Shown piece after piece: positions 25,048 through 37,388 of a stretch of DNA of 64,000 nucleotides. Numbering within the stretch: the stretch's first letter is position 1; every line of letters starts with the position of its first letter. Below the pieces are notes generated by a model. It did no database searches and was not told where the DNA came from. It saw only the letters and a program-made list of their open reading frames with translations. This stretch comes from Adiantum capillus-veneris (lineage: Eukaryota; Streptophyta; Polypodiopsida; Polypodiales; Pteridaceae): positions 86,210,342 to 86,274,341 of the forward strand of contig CM043953.1 of the NCBI GenBank assembly GCA_014529385.2, in the 5' to 3' direction. A program made the translations under genes and the position numbers.

Positions 25048-26053
25048 GCATGTGGAGGGGTCGGCTCAAGATGCTTCCAGAGACACAACAAACAGGATGG
25101 GGACACTCTGCAAGAGCCACTGGAGGGACATCATGGTGGGGCCCACATACATTATCAACCCTTATGGAGCCTCCACTACCTAAAAGGCTATTTTTAATGA
25201 AAAAATAAGTCCCTTATTTGCATAATTGAAGGAATGGTCAAAAGGGAACCTAACTATGGTTAATTGCCTACCCTAGTCAAGTTTAACCTAACCCAAGGTC
25301 TTGTACAGCTATAAAAAGGCCCTTTGGCAAGTACAAAAATACACACACCTACTCCATTGCTGCAAATAAGCTCCTCTAAGGTTAGGGAAGCCCTAATCTC
25401 TCTCTCCTCTTGTCTCCCTATCCATTTCCTAAGCTCGCTATCATAAGCGGCACCATAGAGAGAGCATCAATATGCTATTGCTACCATTCTCTTGCAAACA
25501 TTTCTCTTACCATACTCATCCCTAAATAAGGATTGTAGATTCTATATGAGAGCAAGGATATCAAGTTCAATGATCTATCTCATGGTTTGATCAACAAATT
25601 GTTGCAATTGGGGTGTCGTCGCCACACTTTTGCTCTAAACGCATGTAAAATTGGTAAGCCTATCTTGGCAGCTTCTCATATTTTGTGCTCATTGGGTTGC
25701 TTGTTTGTTGAGAAAGTTTTTGTGCACCATGGTGTCTATTTGCTTGGCTTCTCTCCTTATGTTGTGTGTAAGTAAGTCTTGGGGCTGCATAGATGGAGAA
25801 GAGCTCTCTATGCATGCCGCCTTATGTGTGTAAATAGTCTCTTCTTTTGGGAAAGGAAAGGAGTTGTCAAGTATTTGTGCATTATGGTGTTTTGAGTTTT
25901 GAGGTTTTGTGCTTGCTTTTCTTAGAAGTATATGAGCACTAATATGGTGAAGGTCAATCTTTGCATGTGAGTTTGTGCAGTGTTCAAAGGGATTGCTTAA
26001 GGAGTGTGTGTTGAATGGTTGAAGGGCATTTTGTGTTGAAGCACATAAGGAAG

Positions 26054-26122
<69 letters not shown>

Positions 26123-26257
26123 GTATATGGTTTGTTTTGGTTTCCTTCTTTCTCCATAAAAGAGGGTGGTGCCCCTAAGAAATATGCGTGTGTAGGGTCT
26201 CACAGAGTGGTTGTCTGGTGGGAGCCTTGAGTTGAGCCCCATCTCAAAAAATCCGCT
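25048..26257 (+). other. Non-coding with promoter-like box and GT tract
   Basis: A TATA-like box CTATAAAAAGGCCC at 25310-25323 and a (GT)n tract at 26057-26120. It resembles the R/U5 part of an LTR but has no partner in the window. It meets Gypsy-B RT at about 26258. Confidence 0.4.
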
Positions 26258-26258
26258 C

Positions 26259-27110
26259 TCAATGTAATGGTTCTACTATTTGAGAAAATTTTACGATGAA
26301 GCATCTATAGTATGCACACATGCCAATAAAGCTTCTTAGCTCATGTAGATTCCTTGGATTAGGCCATGCTTTTATTACCTCTAACTTTGATGGATCCATA
26401 TGGATACTATCTTGAGAGATAATATGACATAAGTATTGAATCTCTTGAAGGAAAAATTCACTTTTCTTTTGGTTGAGAAAAAGCTTGTTCTCCCTCAATG
26501 CTTGAAAAATCACTTGGAGATGTTTCTTGTGCTCCTCCAAGGACTTGGAGTAGATGAAGATATCATCAAAGAACACTCCAGTGAACTTGCAGTGGGATCT
26601 AAATATTTTCTCCATCAAACTATTGAATGTGGCAGGTGCATTGGTCAAGCCAAAAGGCATGACTAGATATTCATAAAGACCAAAAGTTGTACGAAACACG
26701 GTCTTTAGGATATCTTCCTCCACTATCCTAATTTGATGTTAGCCACTTTTAAGGTCAATCCTACTGACGTAGGTAGAGCCTTGTAGTTTATCAAACAAAT
26801 ATTCTACCCGAGGTACGGGAAATTTGTTTTTGATAGTGATATGGTTTAGTGTGCGATAGTCCACACACATGCGGTATGTTCCATCTTTCTTTTGCACTAA
26901 AAGGACTGGAGAACAAAAGGGAGAGGAGCTAGGCCTCACCATACCTTTTTCTACCAATTCTTGTACTTGCCTCATGATCTCCTCTTGTTGAGCTTGGGAA
27001 ACTCGGAAAGGAGGTTTGCTAGGCGGTGAGCTTCCTGATAGGAGCTTAATTTGATGGTCATTCCCCTCGTTTTGGAGGTAAGTCCATAGGGATATCATCG
27101 ATGAACACAT
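26259..27110 (-). pseudogene. Gypsy-B reverse transcriptase, truncated
   Basis: Two frames separated by one stop. The first (27110-26739) has [32 protein letters not shown] and [20 protein letters not shown]. The second (26723-26259) has VFRTTFGLYEYLVMPFGLTNAPATF and the catalytic box FFDDIFIYS, where the usual Tyr of YxDD is Phe. It continues to LRSFIGMCAYYRCFI, the last RT motif, then stops. RNase H and the integrase core do not follow. Confidence 0.87.
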
Positions 27111-27212
27111 TTTGGAATCCTTTTAGAAAGTTAGACAAGTCTAACTCTTCTTGATTCCTACTATTCACCTTTGATGAAACACTAGGACCTTTTAGGGACT
27201 CTTTGACAAAAA

Positions 27213-27605
27213 TCATATACAGGGAAACTGAACTCTCCATTGATTTATCAAGGGCAAGAGGATTACAAGTGGTATAGTACGAGCACACTCATTTGAATCT
27301 ATATACATGTTCTTTCTCCTGTAGGTGAAGTATATTCTCCTCTCAAGGAACTTCATGTTGGCAGCCATGCGATCAAACCATGGCGCCCCTAGGATAGCAT
27401 CCTCATGTTGGAGAGGAGAGATGCAAAAGTCTTCTTTGTCAATATAGTTTTGGACATGAAGCCTCAACTTTCCAATCAAGGGAGTAACGGAGGCTTGTTG
27501 TCCCTTGAAAGTTGTGTCAGCCGTTATAATATCTCCCATCTCAAAAGCTTGAATGCCCAACTCGGTGGCCAACTCCATTGATATGGAGTTGTGAGTAGAG
27601 CGAGG
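27213..27605 (-). pseudogene. Gypsy-B aspartic protease
   Basis: The reading frame before MELATELGIQAFE contains FDPRSTHNSIS, where the usual catalytic D-[ST]-G has become D-P-R-S. Further on lie TPLIGKLRLHVQNYIDKEDFC and DAILGAPWFDRMAANMKF, which match the second half of chromoviral proteases. A frame change joins it to RT near 27210. Confidence 0.72.
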
Positions 27606-27611
27606 GTCAAA

Positions 27612-28730
27612 CTAGATGAAGGCATCATGCTCCCTTAACTTTCCCCAAGCATAGGAGAGAGGTGATCCTTTGCAATGAGAACCCTCTTTTGGAGCTTCAA
27701 TGGTGGACCCTAGGAGTTTCATTGCGAGCATTTTTCTTGGGGCAAGAACGATAGCCATGCTTTTGCTCCCCACACTTAAAACACTTATGATCCTTGCGAA
27801 AAGTTTCAAGCTCTTCATGGGAGAGTTTGTTTTTACCTTTGTAAACTCCCTTCTCTTTGGACCTATTGTTGTTGTAGAAAGTGCCTTGGGAAGAATTTTG
27901 GGCATTGGTTTTTCTCTTTGCATCATTTTTGTCTTTGTTTTCTATGGGTTTGACATTCCATCTAGCCCCTTGTTTGAAATTGATGCGAGAAGAAACCATG
28001 GTGTGGTGGATTACTTTGGTGATAGAACCATGCCGTTTTGGGAGTTGACATAATCGGCCATTTCTTCAGGTAATCCCGCACAAAATTGTTGCTTTTGCTC
28101 GACAAAGTCTATCTTTTGAAAGACCGTAACCTTGAGATGTAAATCCCAAAACTTGTCCACATATTTGTGGATAGACTCATGAGAGAGAAGCCTCAAACTC
28201 TGCCATTTGGTGAGCACTTTATCCTTTGCATCTCTTGCAAGAAATTGCTTCATGATGGAATCTTGTAGAGTTCTCCATGTCTTTGGGGGTTTGCTGTTGC
28301 CACAAAGGCTAGCCCACCATTGACAAGCCGATTTTTGGAAGTGCATATCTACATGGCGTAGCTTGGAGGACTCCGTGAAGCCCTCATCTCCCTCCAAAGG
28401 CCACATCAAATTGTTGGATGAAGGCCAATACTTTGTCGGTAGCACCAAAGGTGCCATCATAAGTGAGAAAAGAGATACTCTTCCTTCCCTCTTTGAACTT
28501 ATTTAGCTTTTGTGACCTTTGCCATGCAGGGTAAGATTTGCAATGTCCTCCCCTATTGTATTCTCTAGGAGAATAGCCATAGCTTTCATTGGTAGAGGAG
28601 GAAGGTAAAGAAGAAGGAGAAGAGATGACCTCTTTCTTGCCCTTTTCTTCCTTTGTTTCCTCTCTTCCCTTTTGGAGTGACGGGGAGAAGGACTATGGGT
28701 TAACCGTGTCCTCTTGAGAGGAGTTGGCAA
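27612..28730 (-). pseudogene. Gypsy-B gag
   Basis: Capsid part at 28460-28011 with FTESSKLRHVDMHFQKSACQWW, TLQDSIMKQFLARDAKDKVLTKWQSLR and SIHKYVDKFWDLHLKV. A stop or frameshift near 28010 leads into a basic linker and the CCHC knuckle CFKCGEQKHGYRSC (27790-27740). An N-terminal fragment at 28503-28730 is Lys/Arg/Ser-rich. The Gypsy-E fragment at 60531-61137 is the closest relative in the window. Confidence 0.82.
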
Positions 28731-29469
28731 TCGTTTAGTCCACCTTCTTCATGGAGCCACATCTTTGGAGGAACTTAGGGATTCATTACTTTCTTGATCT
28801 CTGGATTCCTCCTCTCGTATGGGAGAGAGTCTTAGTTTGGGGGTCTCATCAAGAGGCCTCCTAAGCTCTCTCTCCTCTTAGAGAGTAAAGGAAACTCCAT
28901 AACCACAAAGCTGTTGAGTAACTTTCTCTTGCAAAGTGGGGTTTCCGATAGCTTGTTACAACCTAGTAACAAGATAATTAACAAACATGGGGGCATCATC
29001 ATTAGCACCTTCATGTGCAAAATCAAAGTTATCAATGTTCATTCTACTCTCTTGGTTATTGTCATCCATGGTAATTAAACTTATGTGTTTACTTAGTGTA
29101 TGATTTGGCAATTCAAAACCTTAGTTGCTACTCCTCTTAGCCTTTGAAAATAGGCACTTAAGTATCTATACCCACGGCTTGAATTGGTTAATTAAACAGA
29201 GTAGTGGAGTGGTTCTAACATAGAGAAGTTGCCGAGGGATAGCTCCTTTCGGACTTCTTATGTCTCAATAATGGTAAAGCCGTACGCAAGTCTAAGAAGA
29301 CTCCATTATTAAGACCAAAGCTCCCGAGGTGTGCACCATATCCCACATAGTGGGCTCAACAAAACCAATAATATAACCCAGTCTCACTTACCCTAATATA
29401 ATTAACAAAATCAACCATTAATAAGCTACTTAAGGACCTTTCTTCTTAAGCAAGAAAAGAGAAACCAAA
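28731..29469 (-). other. Gypsy-B leader
   Basis: Between primer site and gag. The open frame at 28832-29035 lacks known motifs. Nothing else is seen. Confidence 0.5.
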
Positions 29470-29482
29470 CGCTCTGATACAA
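29470..29482 (-). promoter_or_regulatory. Gypsy-B primer binding site (tRNA-iMet like)
   Basis: The minus strand reads TTGTATCAGAGCG next to the LTR end; the consensus is TGGTATCAGAGC. Confidence 0.75.
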
Positions 29483-29483
29483 A

Positions 29484-30229
29484 TGTAATGGGAATAGCCT
29501 ATGAACTTTGAGAAGAGCGGAATTAAGAGAATTAAGGTGAGCATTTTTGTGAGATCACTTTGAGAACATAGTGGGTGAACTTAATTGACAGTAGCAACAT
29601 AAACATAGTACTTAATTAGCTTGGCATGAAAAATAATTTTGCAAGAGAGAGAGTATTAGAGAACATGACAATAGGTGAGGACCGGATTTTCTTAGAGCCA
29701 GTCCCCCCTCCAAAAGGCGTTTGTATTATAGATTCTCCCATCAAGAGAGACTTTGTTACAATACAATCTTTGTGTTCCTTGTGACCTTGGTCGTGCTATG
29801 AAGATGGAAAGCTTCATGCATCACGAGCTTAACATAAACTTTACAAAAATCATTAACTATCCCAAGCATCAGTCCCAAGGCCTCAAACACCTTCGAAGGT
29901 GGAGAGAGCTAGCAAGGAATGAGGGTAGGGAAGAGGAAGAAGAAATATTCCATAGGAGAAAGAAATAGTTACTCACTTATCATCAATATTCTTGCTTCGC
30001 ATAGCATAATAGCATAGTAATGAAGATGAAGAAGATGGCAAGCTTAAGCATTGAACCATGGCTCTTGGTTGTATTTGCATTCCATAGCCAAGAGTGCTGG
30101 TGTAGGCTCTCCACTTCTCAACAAACTTGGAGAAGGAGATGGACCTCTTGCATTTTGCACTCCACACAATGAGATAATGTGTGTTTGTGTGTGGGAGAGT
30201 ATACCCCCCCTCTCATGCTTGGTCCACAC

Positions 30230-30303
<74 letters not shown>

Positions 30304-31046
30304 ATTTTATTACTTCCTTTGGACATGTGTCCTCTTTTTCCTCTTTTGAGAAAAAGAACTTAATGTTTTTTTTTGTATCTAAATTCTCACAAGACCCCTT
30401 TAAAATCTAACCAATATCATTCAAGCACATCATGAGGGCCGCATGTGGAGGATCATTTGAACATGTGTCTTTTATGCTTATTAAGTCATTTTGTTGAATG
30501 GAATACTTCAAGGTATTCAATCAAGCAAGCATGTGTCTTTTATGCTTCTTAAGTCATTTGTTTTGAATTGAATACTTCAAGCCTTAGCCAAAGCCTCAAC
30601 AAATCAAGCATGGACGTTCATACCCTCTTGAGAACTTATCTTTGAATTTAAGATTTCAAAAACCATAGTCATTTAAGCATAAAAACCACCTCAAGCTTTG
30701 GGCAAAGTTCCTACAACCACTTTAAGCGTCTTAGCACCTCATGCTTGGGTACGATTTCCACCTTGAGGTTAGCCCTAGCTTGCGTAGGGTCAAAGGACTT
30801 TTTAGCACTAACTTTTTGAGGTCTTTAATGAAGCTAACCCTAAGTTATTTTAAGCTCCATAAGGTAGCATTGCTCTTTGATAGATCATCTCTCATTTGGA
30901 CCCCTTTACCATTGGCCCCGTGTTGAGATAGATCCATAAGCACATGTCTATATTCTAACTCTTGTTCCCGTTTATTATCCCACATTAAATGATCAGTTTA
31001 ATATGAGAAAACCATTTGGGTTGGTTAGATATTAGCTTTTATGACA
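29484..31046 (-). repeat. Gypsy-B 5' LTR, 1563 bp
   Basis: TGTAATGGGAATAGCC to TTTTATGACA on the plus strand, colinear with 17874-19408. It holds a (CT)n tract at about 30230-30299. Many small differences between the two LTRs indicate an old insertion. Confidence 0.9.
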
Positions 31047-32640
31047 CAAGTAGATATAGTCATAGCCCTTGTACCATTTTGAGATGACGCATGAATGGTC
31101 TACCAAATATGATATCAAAGTTGCTGCTCTTGTCAAAATTCATTATGACAAAGGTGTGGTCATACTCAATGCCACACAAGGATACAATGATTTGTCCTAA
31201 TATTCCAATCAGTTTCTCCATGTATCCATCCACCAATTGCAGTTTCAATCGAGTTTCCCTAAGAGCAGGTTTTTTCTATTTTTTCCACATTTCTTTGATT
31301 GCAGGCAATTCCTGTCCCACTATCTAATATAGCAACCTTCTTTACTCCTTTATACTCAAGTGGTAAGGTGGTGTTTCCTTCTTCTTCTTCACAGTAGTCA
31401 CCCACCTTATTTACTAGTACTGGCTTTGACTATGGTTTCTTATGGGAGGTGTCATCCATGTTTTTGTCCGCAAGCTGGTCATGTGAAGGGATTTTCAACC
31501 CCATCCTTTCCAAGTGTTTGACCATTTGGCCCCATAGATACGGTCTAATTTTTAGCAACTTTGAGAGATAAAGTGTGCATTGTATAAGAGAAGACATCAA
31601 TTCGTGGAATTTGTTGGTATCTATCATTTTTGGTGTGGCTTTTCACTGAGAAGATATCTTTTTAACCTCCAATTTTGTTTTGAATTCTCCTATGAAAGAT
31701 GGAAAAGTCTATAGAGAGCGTGGTTTATTATCTTTAGATGCGATGGACCCGACATCCCCATATACAGATCGTATATCCCCTGGGAAAAATTCGTGATCCA
31801 TGTTTATCTCAGGGATAGGTGATGGCTGTAAAGTAGCACTACCATCTTTTTGGATTTTAATCAATTTTCATGAGGATTGTGGCCACGGTTCTTCTACCTC
31901 CAAAATTGGCATCATTACTTGTGAACCCACCCTATCTGTGGTATTGGCTACTTCCCTTGTATCTAAAAGTGCCTCAACTTCTGGCTCTTCCTGGTCTCTG
32001 TTTACAATACCATGGCTTTTCAATTCCTAGATTTTTTTACAGATTAGCACCTCCGTTTTTGGAGCTTCTGGAATATGTGGTTCCATAAGAGCTTGGGCCG
32101 TCCAAATGAGCTCCTTGCACATTTTCAACCTCTCTTTTTCATACCTTGGATGAGGTACGTCAGCCATCTATTATCTTGGGTTTGATTGGGTTTGAGCCTA
32201 GCTTCATAGGCCTTGAAACTGCATCTAAAGGTTCAAAGATTTTGTCGACCAAGACTGAACCACCTGAGTCAGTCTTTGCCTCTTTAGGTCCCTTTGCATT
32301 TTTCTTACTTTCTTGCTCGTTTCTAAGCAATTCTTTTGTTTGCTTTAGTTCAGTTTCCAAAGAAGATTTCTTGTGGAGCCTCTTTGCTTTCATTTTGTCT
32401 CGTTTGGATTTCGATGATTTTCTTCCTGTTCTCACCGATATGTTCTCGATTTCTAGTTGAGGTGGAAATGTGGGTTCCTTCTCAACCATTGCATTTTTGG
32501 CAGCTTCTTGAGCTTGAGATCGATTCATCACCTTTAAAGGAATGGCAAGTTCTACCTAGGATCCGCTTGAAGATGGCATCACGCTTACAACATTCATTGT
32601 TGCTTTCCCTTTGTAGTCTGGATTCTTAGCACAATTTTGG
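31047..32640 (-). pseudogene. Gypsy-D protease and gag-protease linker
   Basis: The frame 31248-31060 carries MKLQLVDGYMEKLIG...IVSLCGIEYDHTFVIMNF and IIFGRPFMRHLKMVQ, the second half of the aspartic protease. Upstream, 31627-31430 and 32531-32160 hold Lys-rich linker frames matching Gypsy-A 8011-8952 (KRDKMKAKRLHKKS, LKQTKELLRNEQES). Multiple stops. Confidence 0.75.
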
Positions 32641-33687
32641 CGTAGATGGTATCTCCCACAACCATCACAGAATACAAATATTTCTATTTGTGGGTCCTTT
32701 TTTGGACAACTTCATGCCCAATGGTCACCTCCACATTCATAGCATGGACCTTATTGTTTCATAGCTGGTGATCCAACCAATGGTTTTTCTTGCCTTGTAA
32801 GAATTCTTTGAACCAGACTCCTGATTGGCTATGAACATGAGTGTATTTGTATCCATGGAGTACTAGTTTTTCATGGGTGGTGGTAGGTGCATTGGATGAG
32901 TGTAGTTGAATACTACTCTACCATCATTCAGAAGAGGTGGTTGTTTCCCTAACACATGTTGGGGATTTGAGTGAGTGCTACACGCACGAAGTGGGATAAT
33001 CCCCTCCACAAGTATTACATCTCCTCAATTGAGGCTGTCATACATTTAGGTTTTGTTTGTAGCCCTGGTTTATTCTTCTAATGACCCTCTCGACCACTCG
33101 GTCAAAGCTCGGCATTGTAGAAGTTTGAACATCTTGCTTTGTTGTGGGTTCGCTCTTCAGAGAAGAGGCACTACTAATCACGCTTTCTACGTTGTTTGTC
33201 ACCTCTTTGAAGGCCTTACAATTGTGACCTAGACATAGAGCTTCTCTAGTGACTTGCTCAAACGTCATGCATCCTTTCAAATGTAGGTCCTTTTTTAGAG
33301 TCTCGTTCTTTAAGCCCTCAATGAAGAGAATTGATAATCTCTCATCTTGCGGTAGCTCTCTCACAAGACATCTATCTATGTACTATTTAAAGCGAAGCAA
33401 AGCTTCCTTCACTCTTTTGTTTGCTTTTTAATTTGAAAGTATAGATCTGTGACACCGTGTCACTGCTTGATTCCCCTTTTTGAGAACTCCTCTAAAAACT
33501 CTTGTAAGAGTTGTTCTATATTGAGAAAATCACCTATATTTAGTGGTTGGAACCAAGCCAAAGCAACTCCTTCCAATGTCATCCAAAACTCTCATACTGA
33601 GTATGGGAATCTGCAATCTCTTCAGCTCTCAAAACTTGTTTGAAGAGTGAGACATGAGCATGTATGGATCCTCTGACCCATCATACT
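32641..33687 (-). pseudogene. Gypsy-D gag
   Basis: Capsid fragment at 33364-33038 with LPQDERLSILFIEGLKNETLKKDLHLKG and NCKAFKEV, matching Gypsy-A. Near 32660-32760 a decayed knuckle CYECGGDHWA and a second Cys cluster FCDGCGRYHLRQNCAKNP are readable in another frame. It is interrupted at 33687/33688 by Copia-3. Confidence 0.75.
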
Positions 33688-33915
33688 TGTTACCATATAC
33701 ATGTGGTAGTGATGAGTGTGAACACACTAGGACCGCCAGGGCATTTTTTCCCTCTTTTAGGAGGTTTTTCCCCTCGTGCATTGTATATACGTCCATCACT
33801 CTAGGGCTATCTAACTTTCCATTGCACACTAAGTAATACACTCTCTATTGTCTGCCTTGAGCTTCCTTCTTTTTCTCCCAACTGTGTGTGTTTCTCTGCA
33901 ACCCTAATTCCAACA
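33688..33915 (+). repeat. Copia-3 5' LTR, 228 bp
   Basis: TGTTACCATATACATG to AATTCCAACA, about the same length as and very close to the Copia-2 LTRs. It holds the conserved TTGTATATACG box near the middle. Confidence 0.9.
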
Positions 33916-33917
33916 AT

Positions 33918-33929
33918 TGGTATCAAAGC
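33918..33929 (+). promoter_or_regulatory. Copia-3 primer binding site (tRNA-iMet)
   Basis: TGGTATCAAAGC, two bases after the LTR. Confidence 0.85.
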
Positions 33930-34276
33930 AGGTTGCATCCTCCCGAGCTCAGTCGCCAGCAGCTCCAGCACACGCCTGCTCACTTTCTCTGATTTCAGTG
34001 AGGTTTGGCAAGCATTCACAGGTTGAGAAAAATTTCGGGTAAGCTCGTAGAGCTTAATCTGCTCAGATTTCTAATTCGGGCTCATTTCGGCCTCCGTTTC
34101 CACTACAAGCAAGTCTGCACAAGCAATTTCGCCATTTTGTGCAAAATTTTTATCGATGCCTTTTTTGCATAACATGTGCCTTACAATCCTCTACGGTTTC
34201 TGCTATATAGCACGTGTTGTTCCCACTACATTTCTCCTCTTTTTGGGCAGTTTTGACATCATGTGCAGCATTTACC

Positions 34277-35360
34277 ATGGCTGACAACAACACAAATCTG
34301 TTCAATATGTTTGCTGTTGAGGACAGGTTGTTTGGATGGGGACAATTACCCTATGTGGGCTTATATGATGCAACACATTCTTGTGTCAAAGGGAATTTGG
34401 AATATTGTGTAGGACATTGATGTACGTCCTGGTTCTGAGGATGTTGCAGGTCTTGTTGCAAGGATTGCTGCTATTAGAATTGTTTTGCCTATGGTAGAAC
34501 AAGCTCGTTGGGATGTAAAGGATGTGCAAGCTCATGCATTGATTGCGTTTTTTGTGAAGCGCACCATTGTTCCTCACATCCGTTCAGCAAAATTTGCAAA
34601 ACAGGCTTGGGATATTTTGGCTGGTCTTTATGCAAGTCAATGAGGCTAAAATTGCTTTGCTGCATAAAGAGCTGGAGTCGAAGATTATGCATGAGGAAGA
34701 TGATATGGACACTTTCCTTGCTAGTGTCAAAGATGTCAAAGAGCAACTTATTTCTGCAAATGAAGTCATTTCAGACAGTTCCCTTGTGCAGACTGTGCTT
34801 GATGCCTTACGAGATTCTTACCAGAGTTTTGTTAATACTTGGAGACTTATGACCCAAGGAAATCCTGAAGTTGTCAAGTTTGATGGATTATGCACATTGT
34901 TATAGCAAGAGTCACTTTCTAGAAGAACAAGACTAGACAGTGTGCAGTTGAACAAGATTTTATTGCTTCTCAAATAAAGGGTGGTAACAACAATGCAACC
35001 ACTTTTTATGGCTCTGCTAGGAGTCACAAAACTTCTGTTCCCAATGTTTCTGCTGGCAGCACTTCGTCTGGAAATTTTGGTGATAAGGGGAAAAAGAAGA
35101 TGCGTTGCCATTATTGTAAAGCTAGTGATCACTTGATCAAGCAATGTCCTAAGTTGAAGGCCAAAGAGGCTAAGAACAAAGAGGGTGGTTCCACTGCAAA
35201 TGCTTGTTCCACTACAAATGCAACCATTGTTGAGTCTTCAGTGAAAGGAGACTGTGATACTGATGTTGATGTAGAATGGGCTTTTAGTGCAGAGTGCACT
35301 TACAACCCTGTTGTCCATGATGCACATGTCAGCCGCTGCATATTCACATGTATGGTATTT
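34277..35360 (+). pseudogene. Copia-3 gag and start of protease
   Basis: Starts MADNNTNLFNMFAVEDRL like Copia-2 but shifts frame within 20 codons. The capsid frame resumes at 34567-34905 (NEAKIALLHKELESKIMHEEDDMDTF, ISDSSLVQTVLDALRDSYQSF). The zinc knuckle CHYCKASDHLIKQCP is at 35100-35150. An in-frame TAG replaces a Leu codon near 34903. Compare the intact gag in Copia-2. Confidence 0.85.
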
Positions 35361-37388
35361 TGATAGTGGTGCTACAAAGCACATTACCTCACATGCAATT
35401 GTTCACCTCTTTTGAGTCTGTCCCTCATGGGAATTTGGTCACTTCTGAGAACAATGCCTCTTATCCAGTTCAGGGAGTTGGAAATATTGTGCTCACTGCT
35501 GCAAATGGAAATTCTTCCACACTTGTTGATGCACTTTATGTACCTGGGATCAAGAAGAATCTTTTGTCTGTATCTGCACTTGCTAGACTTGGACTTGTAG
35601 TCGAATTTGTGGATGACAGATGTACAATTCATGATCTCAGTTTTGTTGATGGAATTGTTGTATCTAGGCTTTTGTCCCGTGGGTTGTATAAGCTCGCTTT
35701 GTATGACAAGTGTGGATAAAATTTTTCAAATGCTATTGTAGATTCAAGGGTTATTTCAGATGCAAAACTTTGGCATGCACGTTTTGGTCTTCTGAATTTT
35801 GTCAGTTTGCTGCGTTTGCAAAAATCTGATATGGTTTCTTTTTTGCCGCCTCTTGACGCACCTGCCAGACATGTTTGTGAAGGCTGTATTTTGGGTAAGA
35901 TGCACCGTTCGAAGTTTCCAAAGTATGGTTTAGTTCGGGCCACATGCAGTTGAAGCTTGTTCCACAGTGATGTTTGTGGGCCCATGCAAAATCCATCCTT
36001 GGGCAATTACCTTTAATTTGTGACTTTCATTGATGATTACTCTAGGCATGCATGGTATTTCCTCTTAAAGCGAAGTCCGAAGTTTTAAAGTGCTTCAAGC
36101 AGTTTCTGGCTATGGCTGAAAAGGTCTCAAAATGTACTATGGGCACCCTCCGGCATTTCTGGCTAGTCGTGGGATCAAACACCAATGTATAGTGCCTTAT
36201 ACACCACAGCAAGATGGTGTTGCTGAGAGGAAGAACGGGTCACTTACGGAAATGGCATGATGTGTGGTAAAAAGTCAAGCTTTGCCGCATTCTTTTTGGC
36301 TTGAGGCCATCATGTGTGCCTCTTATCTACTAAATAGGTCCCCTACGAAATCTTTGCATTCTATTACTCCATATGAATCATGGCATGATAGAAAGCCTTC
36401 TATTGAGCACATGCGTGTTTTGGCTGTTTGGCATATGCTTTGGTGCCACAAACACAGCGCAAAAAATTAGATGATAAGGCTGTCAAATGTATTTTTGTTG
36501 GTTATAGTGCTGAAAGCAAAGATTACAGGTTGTATCATCCACAAACAAAGCATATTCTGGTTTCACGGGATGTAGTGTTTGTGGAAGATTCTGTTCAGCC
36601 GTTGCTGTCAGGTACTAGAGACAATAATGTAAGCTCACAGGACATTTATGACACTTTTTTGCCTCCTTTCAGTGGTGGAAATATGAATGTACACTCCAAT
36701 GAGGCAAATGTACAGCCTATGGGGGTTTCTGAAAATGCTATAGATCAGCCTATTTCTGATGCAGATGTACATGATCTACTTGATGAGGAAAGGGCTGAAA
36801 ATGAGTAGGCTAGAGGTATGCCAAAATGGTTGGTGCATACATTGCATGACGGTAAATTGGATGCACCTTTGTCTAGTCGTACTCATTCAGGCTCTTGCCA
36901 TGCATGTTAGGAAATAGATTGTTATGCTTTGATTGTGTCTAGCTTACATGATATTGAGGAGCCTCTGTCTTTCGATGAAGCACAGAGTTCAAAAAATTGG
37001 ATGGCTGGCATGCAATCAGAATATGATGCACTTATAGAAAATGACACATGGACTTTATGTGATTTGCCTCCTGGCAAAAATTTCATTGGTACGAAGTGGG
37101 TTTACAAGTTGAAACACAATCCGGATAGTGAGATTGATCGCCATAAGGCTCGACTTGTTGCAAAGGGTTATGCACAGCAAAAAGGCATAGATTATGAAGA
37201 GACTTTTTCTCCCACTTGTTGTATGACTACTGTGCGTTTTCTATGTGCATTGGCAGCTCATTTCGGTTGAGATGTACATCAATCAGACATTGTTATTTCT
37301 TTCTTGAATGGTGACATATTTGAGGAAGTTTATGTAATGCAGCCTCGCGGTTTTGTCAAGAAAGGAGAAGAGGACAAAGTGTGCAGAT
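35361..37388 (+). pseudogene. Copia-3 pol, truncated in RT
   Basis: Protease (FDSGATKHITSH), pre-integrase (LWHARFGLLNF...CEGCILGKMHRSKF), integrase (DVCGPMQNPSLGNYL, TFIDDYSRHAW, TPQQDGVAERKNGSL) and RT start (LCDLPPGKNFIGTKWVYKLKHNPD, ARLVAKGYAQQKGIDYEETF). A deletion removes the second integrase Asp region near 36150. Several stops are visible. It ends at FVKKGEEDKVCR. Confidence 0.85.

Larger units (their letters stand above)
31047..33687 (-). mobile_element. Gypsy-D, fragment of a Gypsy-A-family element
   Basis: Minus-strand stretch from protease back to gag with the same order and recognisable similarity to 7400-10300 of Gypsy-A. The left end is the Gypsy-B junction and the right end is the Copia-3 LTR at 33688. 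No LTR of its own is present. Confidence 0.82.
33688..37388 (+). mobile_element. Copia-3, 3'-truncated sister of Copia-2
   Basis: Plus-strand copia with a 228-bp 5' LTR, iMet primer site, gag and pol through most of RT. It is strongly similar throughout to Copia-2 (50156-55592). The match stops abruptly after GACAAAGTGTGCAGAT (about 37388), where a new sequence beginning GGGTTAAAGCATGT starts. The missing part is not found elsewhere in the window. Confidence 0.88.

Noticed and set aside
25587-25833. Two overlapping ORFs with a hydrophobic stretch (VFVHHGVYLLGFSPYVV)
   Set aside because: Short, in different frames of the same LTR-like DNA, no conserved motif.
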